Assembly (NCBI GenBank): GCA_028716365.1
Contig: JAQUPZ010000001.1
Span: 409,205-473,204, forward strand
Source of the DNA: Kiritimatiellia bacterium
GTDB taxonomy: Bacteria; Verrucomicrobiota; Kiritimatiellia; UBA8416; YA12-FULL-48-11
Length of the DNA stretch: 64,000 bases
Reading direction: 5' to 3'
Shown: positions 27,493 through 35,142 of the stretch, in pieces
Position numbering within the stretch: the first letter of the stretch is position 1
Layout: every line of letters starts with the position of its first letter
Program-made: the position numbers and the translations under genes
The notes under the pieces: model-generated
Databases searched by the model: none
Seen by the model: only the letters and a program-made list of their open reading frames with translations
Told to the model about the DNA's origin: nothing

Positions 27493-27550
27493 TTTACTTC
27501 AATGAGTGGCCGACACAGGCCACCATCATTTTCCGTTCTGTTGTTTCTTG

Positions 27551-27874
27551 CTAATGAAACTCCACGATCAGGCGCCGTGCCTGTCCGTGAGCGTCTAGTT
27601 CGACATACACCGGGAACACACCATCGCCTCCGAAGTTACCACAGGCAACGCCGACACCTGGATGCCCGAGCTTATAGTTAAGTTGTCCGCATCCGGTTTC
27701 GCTCAGGGAGGTGGTGCAACAAACCCCTTGGTAGTTAAACTCCCCTGAGTGGGTTACTGCGATTTCAGTTGCGGGCAGGTGTTGCCACTCGCTGTCGATA
27801 TAGCATGGGTCGCAGATGATGAGCTGACCACTGTCGACACCAACGACACCGACTTGAATCCTGTGTTGTTTCAT
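27551..27874 (-). CDS. Hypothetical protein with DPCY motif
   Basis: 107 residues. GVDSGQLIICDPCYID near the N-terminus is a motif seen in DUF4241-like and other small proteins of mobile elements; glycine-rich C-terminal half (GVACGNFGGDGVFPVYVEL). Function unknown. A hairpin separates it from the next gene. Confidence 0.62.
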   Translation of the reverse strand: MKQHRIQVGVVGVDSGQLIICDPCYIDSEWQHLPATEIAVTHSGEFNYQGVCCTTSLSETGCGQLNYKLGHPGVGVACGNFGGDGVFPVYVELDAHGQARRLIVEFH

Positions 27875-27901
27875 AGTATATCCTCCAATCTGTTTGTTTT
27901 T

Positions 27902-28195
27902 CTATCCGTTACTGGTTGTTGCGTTCAGTTCCCGACAGAATACCCTGACAGCTTTCTGCCATGTCCAGCCGTCGCCCCAGCATTCCTGTCTCATCACTCG
28001 AAGCCGGGGCAGTGCCCCTTGATGTTCCGGTCGGTAAGGGCCATACGCTTCGAAGAATGGGGGACACCCGTCCAGGGTTCTGGAAAGAACATAGAAGTTG
28101 CCGTCAGCATCTCTGTATTTCCGTTCGCTGTGTTTGTTGATCGCCCGGTCATCATGGCCGTACGTCTCGCGCCCGATCTCCACCAGTGTTCTCAT
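27902..28195 (-). CDS. Hypothetical protein
   Basis: 97 residues, no recognised family; tryptophan- and arginine-rich C-terminus (QECWGDGWTWQKAVRVF). ATG overlaps the stop of the phosphoribosyltransferase gene by 4 bp, indicating translational coupling. Confidence 0.6.
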   Translation of the reverse strand: MRTLVEIGRETYGHDDRAINKHSERKYRDADGNFYVLSRTLDGCPPFFEAYGPYRPEHQGALPRLRVMRQECWGDGWTWQKAVRVFCRELNATTSNG

Positions 28196-28848
28196 GCGCA
28201 GTCTCCCATGAAAGACTCTGAATGGATTTCAACTGGTTTGAAACGCACCGTCCTTGCCAGTGCGACACCCATCACTTCTCTGGCGCCGGCCTGCCGCAGG
28301 ATCTCGGCGCATTCCGCCATAGTAGCGCCGGAGGTAATCACGTCATCCACAAGGACGACATGGCTACCATCAAGGAACGTTCCTGTTCTGACGGCATAGA
28401 GTCCCCGGACATTGATGATCCGTTCGCCAGTGTTAAGGCATTGATGTTGACGCTTGGCTTTTGGCCTGACTTGAACGAGCAGGTTACTGACTGTTACATG
28501 AACCTTGCCGACCATGCCGGCCTGAATACAGTCTGCAAGAATCTCCGTTGCTGACCGTTCCAGGTCCCCGAACAAGTATCGCTCCCGTTCTGGATCTCCC
28601 GGTACCGGTGTTATTATGTAATCCTCTCCTGAATGGAGCACTTCCACCAAGTGAGCGGCAATTACTTGACCAAACCATTCTATGATATTTTCATGTTTTC
28701 TCTTTGCCAGAATCACAGCCTTGCTCCATGGCGAGTTCTGGTGTTCTATAGCATTTCGTCTCGGGTAATAGTCCCCGAAGGCGTGTATCCATCCGTCGAA
28801 AATTGCTTCAGATGGATGAAGGTCCAAGACCAATGTTTGACTGGTCAT
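28192..28848 (-). CDS. ComF-like phosphoribosyltransferase
   Basis: 218 residues. The PRPP-binding signature VVLVDDVITSGATMAEC sits about residue 160, as in ComF and other type I PRTases, but the N-terminal zinc ribbon of true ComF is absent. On mobile elements such proteins may process nucleotides or assist DNA uptake; the substrate cannot be told. ATG 28848 has AAGGAGA upstream. Confidence 0.8.
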   Translation of the reverse strand: MTSQTLVLDLHPSEAIFDGWIHAFGDYYPRRNAIEHQNSPWSKAVILAKRKHENIIEWFGQVIAAHLVEVLHSGEDYIITPVPGDPERERYLFGDLERSATEILADCIQAGMVGKVHVTVSNLLVQVRPKAKRQHQCLNTGERIINVRGLYAVRTGTFLDGSHVVLVDDVITSGATMAECAEILRQAGAREVMGVALARTVRFKPVEIHSESFMGDCA

Positions 28849-28873
28849 ACATATCTCCTTTCATAAATGGAGA

Positions 28874-28907
28874 GGGCGGCCACCCTCGATAGAGGAATGA
28901 ACCGCCC
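28874..28907 (-). terminator. Intergenic hairpin (member 3)
   Basis: Stem GGGCGG (28874-28879) / CCGCCC (28902-28907). On the minus strand the 5' arm is followed by TTCATT as in the other two hairpins. Located between the RHH and PRTase genes. Confidence 0.5.
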
Positions 28908-28939
28908 TTCCTGTTGTTTTAGGTTTTGTGATTTGCGTT

Positions 28940-29140
28940 TCAGGCAACCGCTTTGCACGGTTCAGATTCAGGGAGGCCGACTGCCGGTCGGCAGTTGATC
29001 AGCTTGCCCTGTGGTTGGGTATTTGAAGCGAGAGCTTGCCGGATAATGCCATCAACCAGTCTGGTCATGGGCATCTTCCGGTCTTTGGCCAGCCGGTAAA
29101 GAACCGGGACCAATTCCTCTGATATTTTCGGCGTATACAT
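28940..29140 (-). CDS. Small ribbon-helix-helix-like protein
   Basis: 66 residues from ATG 29140 (AAGGA about 12 bases upstream). YTPKISEELVPVLYRLAKD followed by MPMTRLVDGIIRQAL looks like a ribbon-helix-helix fold used by plasmid and element regulators. May regulate the operon or act in partitioning or transfer (inference). Confidence 0.6.
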   Translation of the reverse strand: MYTPKISEELVPVLYRLAKDRKMPMTRLVDGIIRQALASNTQPQGKLINCRPAVGLPESEPCKAVA

Positions 29141-29165
29141 CAGTTGTGCCGTCCTTTCTCCGTAT

Positions 29166-29627
29166 TTATGCCGCAGCAGAAAATTCACAGACACCTGATT
29201 CTCTCAGGCTGACGAAGTTTCTGCCTGATTCTGAATTCCTGCCGATGATCACGTGATCCTGAACAGGAATGCCCAGTATCCTGCCGGCCTCGATGATCTG
29301 TTTCGTTATTCTGATGTCCTCCGCGCTTGGCGCAGGATCACCGGATGGGTGATTATGAACTAGTACTATTGCGGCTGTTGCACCCTCGGTGACTGCTATC
29401 CGAAAAATCTCACGTGCATGTACAAGCGACGCATCGGCTATTCCCAGCGTTGCCATTTGCCTGTTTATGAGATAGTTCTTTGCGTTGAGCAGCAGAACAT
29501 GAAACGTTTCCTGTGCGAGCAATTCCAGGTCAGAACAGACTTTCGCCACATCTGCGGGCGAGCGTATCCGTTCTTTTGTGGATTCCCGCACAAGCGGCAA
29601 TTGAACCATTACAAGTGAATAATTCAT
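29166..29627 (-). CDS. radC: RadC-like JAB/MPN domain protein
   Basis: 153 residues consisting of the RadC JAB domain alone: ETFHVLLLNAKN, then VLVHNHPSGDPAPSAEDI, the zinc-binding HxHPSGxxxPSxxD signature. Such short RadC proteins are typical of plasmids and ICEs; the link to DNA repair is unproven. The ATG overlaps the SSB stop by 4 bp. Confidence 0.92.
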   Translation of the reverse strand: MNYSLVMVQLPLVRESTKERIRSPADVAKVCSDLELLAQETFHVLLLNAKNYLINRQMATLGIADASLVHAREIFRIAVTEGATAAIVLVHNHPSGDPAPSAEDIRITKQIIEAGRILGIPVQDHVIIGRNSESGRNFVSLRESGVCEFSAAA

Positions 29628-29980
29628 GCCGCTTTCTGTCCTTCCTTCGTTACTGGCACACGAAGATCGACAGGCTTGATGCTTGTCTGATCGACGATGA
29701 CTTCCGTTGAATACTTGGTCTGTCCGTCTTTCGTTTCGAACTTCGAGGTGTTGACCCTGCCTTCCAGGCTGATTGTCATACCCTCGAAATGTTCTGTCAG
29801 CATTTGCACCAGAGTTTGCGTGGGTTTGAATACCACGCAGGGCACAAATGCCAGCCTGTCTTTGTGGGTTTTATTGTTGTGTCCGAGAATTGTGCGTAAG
29901 GTGAACCTGAGCACTTTCTTTTCGCCGCCATTCAGAATGGCCGCTCTTGGTAGTGTTCCAACTCCATTGAATCTATTCAT
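29624..29980 (-). CDS. ssb: Single-stranded DNA-binding protein (SSB-like)
   Basis: 118 residues, OB fold: MNRFNGVGTLPRAAIL, KKVLRFTLRTI, FVPCVVFKP, EGMTISLEGRVNTSKFE. It lacks the acidic C-terminal tip of chromosomal SSB, as many element-borne SSBs do. First full gene of the leftward operon and coupled to radC. A leader-peptide/terminator structure lies just upstream. Confidence 0.82.
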   Translation of the reverse strand: MNRFNGVGTLPRAAILNGGEKKVLRFTLRTILGHNNKTHKDRLAFVPCVVFKPTQTLVQMLTEHFEGMTISLEGRVNTSKFETKDGQTKYSTEVIVDQTSIKPVDLRVPVTKEGQKAA

Positions 29981-30016
29981 GTTTTGACCCTTTCCTGTTG
30001 TTTGTTGTGAACCAAT

Positions 30017-30067
30017 TCATGAGGTATTCACCCGGTAAAAAGCCTTTCCGTCTATGCGGAAAGTCAT
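30017..30067 (-). CDS. Possible 16-codon leader peptide overlapping a terminator hairpin
   Basis: ATG 30067 is preceded by GGGAGG at ideal distance; the frame ends after 16 codons (MTFRIDGKAFYRVNTS). Inside it, CTTTCCG / CGGAAAG (30063-30057 with 30050-30044, minus strand) forms a 7-bp stem followed by GCTTTTT, an intrinsic terminator. Translation through the hairpin would allow read-through to ssb. No enrichment of a single codon is evident. Confidence 0.5.
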   Translation of the reverse strand: MTFRIDGKAFYRVNTS

Positions 30068-30550
30068 GGAATAACCTCCCTTCCGTATTGAGTTGATTGG
30101 AGCTTGCGCTCCGTGAATTGTTGCCGTTTCAGAATTGCGGATGCCCTGAATCCGGCATGATTCAGTCGACATCACGTTCCGCGAATGCGGTACGATTTGA
30201 TTGCGAGCGAGAGAAGTCGCTCATGAATTGGTTTGTTCAGGTAGTGAACGTGAATAGAGTATTTAAGTCTTTCGGCAGTTGCCTGAAACACACGTACCTA
30301 TTAAGGTGTCTATCTGATGGGTAATACAGATCGATTAGGAAAGGGTGGATCAACCTTCGGCTTCTTGAAAAGGATATGTCTCCACTAACCTGTAGTCATT
30401 TTTGCGGGACAACATTTAAAAACTTACAATGCTTTGTAGGTGTGTGACTGGACACGGGGAGGCGTGTTCCGGCCATCTTCAATTATCTCATTCACACACA
30501 ATCATGAATTCCCACTGCAAAAGCGAAATAGCAAGCCAGAGAAAATCATA
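30068..30550. other. Intergenic regulatory region upstream of ssb operon
   Basis: No protein gene supported in 483 bp. It holds hairpins GGAGC-TTGC-GCTCC (30099-30112) and GAGCGA-gagaag-TCGCTC (30205-30222). A 14-bp sequence AACCAATTCATGAG at 30010-30023 recurs inverted at 30220-30233. These could be an operator loop, a small RNA or an element-transfer site. Confidence 0.45.
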
Positions 30551-30805
30551 ATGGTAGGGCCTTGTAGGGTTTCTGTATTCAGGAATGTCGTTCTTGTGGC
30601 TGGTAAGGACGTCGAAATTCCAAAAGTTGTTCTGGAAATCCGCTACAAAGACCGAAACGGTATCTGGCGAAGCACGCCTGGAATTACCGTGCGCGAGCTT
30701 CCTAAAGCTATTCTTGCGCTGCAGCAGGCCTACGATTACCTTTTGTCGAAAACGCCATCATCTGATACCCTCACTGAAAAATGGAACTTCACACAAAACG
30801 CCTGA
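30551..30805 (+). CDS. Small PC4-like protein (tentative)
   Basis: 84 residues. VVLEIRYKDRNGIWRSTPGITVRELPKAILAL has the shape of PC4-type single-strand-binding proteins (beta strands ending in a basic RY-x-D-x-x-x-x-W-x-P-x-x-x-G-I motif then a helix). By-eye resemblance only. It overlaps the acetyltransferase start, so the two are co-expressed. Confidence 0.5.
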   Translation: MVGPCRVSVFRNVVLVAGKDVEIPKVVLEIRYKDRNGIWRSTPGITVRELPKAILALQQAYDYLLSKTPSSDTLTEKWNFTQNA

Positions 30806-31341
30806 TTTTGCGCAGTCTGGAAAAGAATGACATTTCCAGCCTAGTCAGTCTGGCCAACAATCTCCGGGTTTCCCGCTATCTCCTCAAGGTTCCGTATCCC
30901 TATACAAAAAAAGATGCAAAAAGTTTTGTTACATGTTGTCGTAGACGGGCAAGACAAAGGCCACGATCCGAATATGTCATTGCAATAGAATCCAGAACAA
31001 GGAGACAACTTCTTGGTGTAATAAGCCTCATGGATGTAGACCGTTATCAAGGCACTGCAACCTTGGGCTACTGGCTGGGCGAACCATACTGGCGACAGGG
31101 ATTCATGTACGAAGCAGCGGAACGTGTTCTTTCTTTTGCATTCCGTTATCTGAAATTGCGTCGTATTAACGTAAGCGCATCGGCGCGTAACACAGCATCC
31201 AACAGACTGATCAAAAAACTCGGTTTCGCGTATGAGGGTACACGCCGAAAAGCTGATAAGGCATTGGCTACAGGAAAGATACACGATGCCAATATTTATG
31301 GTTTGCTGAGAGAGCTTTGGTTAAAGCCCAATTCATTCTAA
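30781..31341 (+). CDS. GNAT-family acetyltransferase (RimJ/RimL type)
   Basis: 186 residues. Typical opening MELHTKRLILRSLEKNDI, beta strand ATLGYWLGEPYWRQGFMYEA (acetyl-CoA-binding Q/RxGxG/A-like segment) and RINVSASARNTASNRLIKKLGF. Probably N-acetylates a protein N-terminus or small amine; substrate unknown. Its 3' end overlaps the convergent recombinase gene by 9 bp. Confidence 0.88.
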   Translation: MELHTKRLILRSLEKNDISSLVSLANNLRVSRYLLKVPYPYTKKDAKSFVTCCRRRARQRPRSEYVIAIESRTRRQLLGVISLMDVDRYQGTATLGYWLGEPYWRQGFMYEAAERVLSFAFRYLKLRRINVSASARNTASNRLIKKLGFAYEGTRRKADKALATGKIHDANIYGLLRELWLKPNSF

Positions 31342-32067
31342 ATGTTCGCTATTTACGGCGCCGTATGCTTGACCAACGGCCTCTTCGCTCGGGTTGAGAT
31401 AAGTGCTCGTTGCCTTTAGCGTTCTGTGACCTACCTGCTTTTGTACGATGGGGAGCGGGAGTTTATAGACATGGATGTAATGCATTATGTGCGAGTGCCG
31501 GAGGCTGTGTATCGTAATCTGATGGAGCTTGCGGCCTTTGCTGTCGGTGCCGTACTCACGTGATAGGCCGGCTTTATGAACATAACGCTGAAATATCTGA
31601 CGGATGCGGTTCTCCGTGTACCGAAAGTGAGACCTCTTGGATTTCTTGAACAGATATTCATCTGGATTCAGGACGGTGTCTGAACGTTTGGGCATTCGAT
31701 TTTCCCGTTTCAACATGCTTTTGATTTCGTTCATCAGTCCAACCGGAACGTGACTGCTTCGCCTGTGACCTGTCTTAGTGTTCTCAGCAGGGAAGAAAAC
31801 GCTGCTTCTGCCGAAGTCCAAATGTTTGAGTTGAATCCGCACAAACTCGCCAACGCGGCAACCCAGGTGATAGATCAACCGGATCATCAGCTTGTGACGG
31901 TAGTCATCAATCGAATCGAGAAGTTGTTGCCATTCATCCAGGGTCAAGTACCGTATTGTCTCCCCGAACCGCTCGTATTTCTGAGAAGATTTCACATTTG
32001 CAGATTTTTGCCCATTTCCCGCCTGCCGGATGCTTGAAAAGACCTCGTTTTCTCCCATTTGCTTCAC
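31333..32067 (-). CDS. Tyrosine recombinase, catalytic-domain type
   Basis: 244 residues from GTG 32067 (AGGA just upstream; an ATG at 32058 is an alternative). Lacks a complete N-terminal core-binding domain. Catalytic residues: HLGCRVGEFVRIQ (Arg), HSLRHSHIMHY (H-x-x-R), GHRTLKATSTYLNP (His and Tyr). The form resembles archaeal XerA-like integrases. Upstream on the minus strand AGATATAAAAAGG (about 32096-32106) looks like a TATA box. It is the left neighbour of the metal cluster and may have mobilised it (inference). Confidence 0.85.
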   Translation of the reverse strand: MKQMGENEVFSSIRQAGNGQKSANVKSSQKYERFGETIRYLTLDEWQQLLDSIDDYRHKLMIRLIYHLGCRVGEFVRIQLKHLDFGRSSVFFPAENTKTGHRRSSHVPVGLMNEIKSMLKRENRMPKRSDTVLNPDEYLFKKSKRSHFRYTENRIRQIFQRYVHKAGLSREYGTDSKGRKLHQITIHSLRHSHIMHYIHVYKLPLPIVQKQVGHRTLKATSTYLNPSEEAVGQAYGAVNSEHLE

Positions 32068-32251
32068 ATTCCTGTTCTAATGTGAAATCACGCGCCTTTT
32101 TATATCTGTCGGTTGATGTGCGAAAAGTGAGGGTATTGGACTTGAACCTAGACAAACAGATCCAGAGTCGCTTGAAACATTGTTTTTTCCTAAGAAACTC
32201 CGATGTGTGCCTTTGCCTGATTTCGATTTTTGCAGTAAATAAGACGAGATT

Positions 32252-32284
32252 ATTGTTGCATAGTTGTGCAACAATGCGCTATAT
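32252..32284 (+). promoter_or_regulatory. Operator palindrome and promoter of first arsR
   Basis: A perfect inverted repeat ATTGTTGCA-tagttg-TGCAACAAT (32252-32275) lies between TTGCAT and TATATT (18-bp spacing). TATATT ends about 9 bp before the ATG, so the transcript would be nearly leaderless. Position and symmetry fit an ArsR dimer site. Confidence 0.65.
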
Positions 32285-32292
32285 TAGCGCCC

Positions 32293-32646
32293 ATGAAAAC
32301 AGAAGAATTTAATGAGCGGGCACAAATCATGAAGGCGCTTTCGAGTCCGGTGCGGCTGATGATTGTGGATGAATTGAGTCGGGGTGAAAAGTGTATTTGT
32401 GAACTGCAGCCTTTATTTCCGATGAATAAGTCCACACTGTCACGGCATGTGTCGGCGCTCAAAAATGTGGGGATCGTAAGGGAGCGGAAGGAAGGCGTAC
32501 GCTGCTTTTTGCGACTGCAGACGCCCTGTATCCTGAATGTGTTCGAGTGCACCATGGGTGTGATTCGGGCCGAAGCAAAACGGCAAGCAAGTCTAGTGAA
32601 CGGTAGCATGATATCGACCGGAAAGAAGCGAATGAACCCCAGGTAA
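32293..32646 (+). CDS. ArsR-family metal-responsive repressor 1
   Basis: 117 residues from ATG 32293. Winged helix with KALSSPVRLMIVDELSRGEK, cysteines C34 and C36 (EKCICEL) in the ArsR metal-site position at the start of the recognition region, then STLSRHVSALKNVGIV. Binding of As(III) or similar would release DNA. Likely repressor of its own promoter (palindrome at 32252-32275) and of the following genes. Two bp separate it from a second regulator. Confidence 0.9.
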   Translation: MKTEEFNERAQIMKALSSPVRLMIVDELSRGEKCICELQPLFPMNKSTLSRHVSALKNVGIVRERKEGVRCFLRLQTPCILNVFECTMGVIRAEAKRQASLVNGSMISTGKKRMNPR

Positions 32647-32648
32647 AG

Positions 32649-32954
32649 ATGAAAGACGAAGAGGCAAAGGCGCAGGCGCAGATATTTAAGGCGGTGTCCC
32701 ATCCGGCTCGGATATTACTAGTGGAGTCTCTGCGGAAGGGCGATAAATGTGTAATGGAGTTACTCTGCGTGGCGGATGTAAAGGGCTCCTCTATCTCTCG
32801 GCATTTAGCAATGTTGAAGTGGGCTGGGATCGTGACCGACAGGCGGGAGGGGACGAAGGTTTTCTACCATCTTCAGACGCCGCACATTATGCAGGCCTTT
32901 GATTGTGCGATGGATGTTTTTAATGCTTCGGTGAAAAGACGAACTCAGTATTGA
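32649..32954 (+). CDS. ArsR-family regulator 2
   Basis: 101 residues. AVSHPARILLVESLRKGDKCVMELLCVAD, then SSISRHLAMLKWAGIVTDRREG is the ArsR fold, but the metal site is altered: CVMELLC instead of CVC. It may sense a different ion or depend on regulator 1. Immediately downstream of regulator 1, so probably a tandem duplication that diverged. Confidence 0.88.
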   Translation: MKDEEAKAQAQIFKAVSHPARILLVESLRKGDKCVMELLCVADVKGSSISRHLAMLKWAGIVTDRREGTKVFYHLQTPHIMQAFDCAMDVFNASVKRRTQY

Positions 32955-33041
32955 AATTGATAAAAAGATTGTAAAACGCGAATGAGGAAAGCGGCGGAAC
33001 TTTCTTTAATAGAGTGTATTACTAATAATAAGGAGTTGGTT

Positions 33042-33419
33042 ATGACGACAAAGAATGTATGTGCATGCGGTAGTGCTCCGAAACTGATTTTTGCATGTTC
33101 AGGAGCAGCGGATGTCGGTGCGGTTGCCGATCAGGCGGCGAGGAAACTGACCAAAGACGGTGCGGGTAAAATGTTTTGCCTTGCCGGAATAGGCGGACGT
33201 GTGTCTGGAATCATGGAAACGACTAAAAGCGCTGCAAGGATACTGGCAATTGACGGCTGTCCGTTGAATTGCGTTAAGAATACGCTGGAACAGGCCGGAT
33301 TCAAGAAGTTTGAACACCTGCAGCTTGCTGATTTGGGAATGGAGAAGGGGAAGACTTCACCTGTGCCGGAAACGATAGCCAAAGTCACTGAGGCAGGAGC
33401 GTCAAAGTTGGTTTGTTAA
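33042..33419 (+). CDS. DGC-domain putative zinc-binding protein 1
   Basis: 125 residues from ATG 33042 (AAGGAG six bases upstream). N-terminal CACGSAPKLIFACSGAADVG and the family signature IDGCPLNCVKNTLEQAGF identify a DGC domain. DGC proteins are thought to bind metal through the cysteines; no reaction is known. It is the first of three in this cluster. Confidence 0.85.
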   Translation: MTTKNVCACGSAPKLIFACSGAADVGAVADQAARKLTKDGAGKMFCLAGIGGRVSGIMETTKSAARILAIDGCPLNCVKNTLEQAGFKKFEHLQLADLGMEKGKTSPVPETIAKVTEAGASKLVC

Positions 33420-33445
33420 AACAATACTGAAAGGAATTGGATGCT

Positions 33446-34807
33446 ATGACTGACGAAAAAGACAACAAGAACGAAGGTCCTGCCTGCAGTTGTGGGGACG
33501 GTAGTTGCTGTAACGGGCCTGGCAAATGGATCTGGATGATACTGATTGTGGTGGTTGTTGGAGTGCTGATTGTGAAAAATGCCAAGCAAAAAGCAGCGAC
33601 CGGCAAGGCCAATGAAGCAGCTGTGTCTGCAGTTGTGAAAAATCCAGAGACAACGCCGGCGGGTCAGTCCAAATCATTACCCCGCCTAGTTGATCTTGGC
33701 GCTACGAAATGTATTCCCTGTAAAATGATGGCTCCGATTCTGGAGAACCTCAAGACGACCTATGCCGGTAGAATGGATGTGCAGTTTATTGACGTTTGGG
33801 AAACTCCGAATGCCGGAGATAAATATAAAATCAGTATAATTCCTACGCAAATTTTCTTTGATGCGGCTGGAAAGGAATTGTTTCGCCATGAAGGGTTCTT
33901 TGCGAGGGAAGATATTCTGGCGAAGTGGAAAGAGCTGGGTGTTGATCTTGGTGCGAGTGATGTGCCTTCGTTCAGCCGATGGGTTGCGGCACAACCTGAC
34001 TCACGCGCCAAGGCAGATATATGTTACATGTGCGACGGAAATATTCCGTCAAACAGTCTCGTGGTTGTAAAGACCAGTAAAGGTGATGTTCGCATGTGCG
34101 GGATGCACCATTATTTTGTCATGTATTCATGCCTGACGGAGGACAAGACTGGATTTGAACAGAAGGTCTCGGTTGCGGATTGGGCAAGTGGCGTCTTAAC
34201 TCCTGCATCAAGTGCGGCGTATGTTTATGGTGTGGATAGCAAAACAGGCCGTCCTACGATCAGGGCTTTTGCCGGCAAAGATGCTGCGGAAAAGGAACGA
34301 CAAGCCAACGGTGGGAATGTGATTGACCTGGCTGTCCTGCAATCCAAGGAGCTTGCGAACAAGTGCGGTTTCTGTGATCGAGCTGTTTACCCGGAAGATG
34401 CTGCAGAAGTTTTACTCGAAGAAGGCAAGACATGGGGTTGCTGTTCGCATTGTGCGCTGGGTGTGGTTGCAAGAACAGGCAAGGATGCCGAGATTCGGGA
34501 GAAAGACCGACTGACAGGCGAGAAGGTGATTGTCAAGACCCTTGGTGGTGATCTGGCGTTGCTTGAGCCTTTTTCTGCTGTTGCCTGGTTTGGGCAGCGT
34601 ACCAAGCCTGACGGCAAGCATGCATCTGCGGGATGTTTCCACCAGGGATTCTTCACAACACCTGAAAACCTGAAGAAGTGGGTCGAAGCGAACCCGCTGG
34701 AAACCGGCGAGATGATCACGATCAAGAAGGCACTGGCTGACAAGATGGCGCTTTCGGCAGAGCAGATCAAAAAGGCCTGTAAGATTGGCGAGTGCGTTCC
34801 GAAATGA
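33446..34807 (+). CDS. Membrane-anchored thioredoxin fused to Cys-rich NosL-like domains
   Basis: 453 residues. Order: Cys-rich cytoplasmic tip (ACSCGDGSCC, about 13-22), one TM helix (about 27-45), thioredoxin fold with ATKCIPCKMM near residue 90, then two Cys-rich modules, ICYMCDGNIP with MCGMHHYFVMYSC and CGFCDRAVYPEDA with GCCSHCALG, resembling NosL/nitrous-oxide-accessory or metal-transfer folds. Probably a periplasm-facing dithiol relay for a thiophilic metal. ATG 33446 has AAGGA ten bases upstream. The fusion is unlike any standard ars protein I know. Confidence 0.78.
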   Translation: MTDEKDNKNEGPACSCGDGSCCNGPGKWIWMILIVVVVGVLIVKNAKQKAATGKANEAAVSAVVKNPETTPAGQSKSLPRLVDLGATKCIPCKMMAPILENLKTTYAGRMDVQFIDVWETPNAGDKYKISIIPTQIFFDAAGKELFRHEGFFAREDILAKWKELGVDLGASDVPSFSRWVAAQPDSRAKADICYMCDGNIPSNSLVVVKTSKGDVRMCGMHHYFVMYSCLTEDKTGFEQKVSVADWASGVLTPASSAAYVYGVDSKTGRPTIRAFAGKDAAEKERQANGGNVIDLAVLQSKELANKCGFCDRAVYPEDAAEVLLEEGKTWGCCSHCALGVVARTGKDAEIREKDRLTGEKVIVKTLGGDLALLEPFSAVAWFGQRTKPDGKHASAGCFHQGFFTTPENLKKWVEANPLETGEMITIKKALADKMALSAEQIKKACKIGECVPK

Positions 34808-34854
34808 TGCTTAAAGAAGATAGAAGCTTACATTACTGACACAAAGGAAAAGTC

Positions 34855-35088
34855 GTGAAGACATTACAAATTCTCGGAATAGGTTGTGCCAAATGCTCTA
34901 CATTGATGGAGACAACGGAACAGGCAGCCAAGGCTATGGGACTTGAATACAAATTGGAAAAGGTGACAGATATTCAAAAGATCATGACTTTTGGCGTGTT
35001 GATGACTCCTGCTTTGGTGGTGGACGGCGTTGTGAAAGTGGCTGGCCGCGTACCGCCATTGGAAGAGATTAAGAAGATGCTGGCGTGA
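34855..35088 (+). CDS. Small thioredoxin-like protein (redox-active disulfide protein)
   Basis: 77 residues from GTG 34855. ILGIGCAKCSTLMET carries a CxxC near the N-terminus, and VLMTPALVVDG is the cis-proline loop of the thioredoxin fold. These mini-thioredoxins occur with CcdA and ars genes and could supply electrons to ArsC or carry a metal. Confidence 0.88.
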   Translation: MKTLQILGIGCAKCSTLMETTEQAAKAMGLEYKLEKVTDIQKIMTFGVLMTPALVVDGVVKVAGRVPPLEEIKKMLA

Positions 35089-35142
35089 GACGCAGGTATA
35101 CGTGCAATTAAGTTTGGAGCATTACGACACACGGAATTAGTA

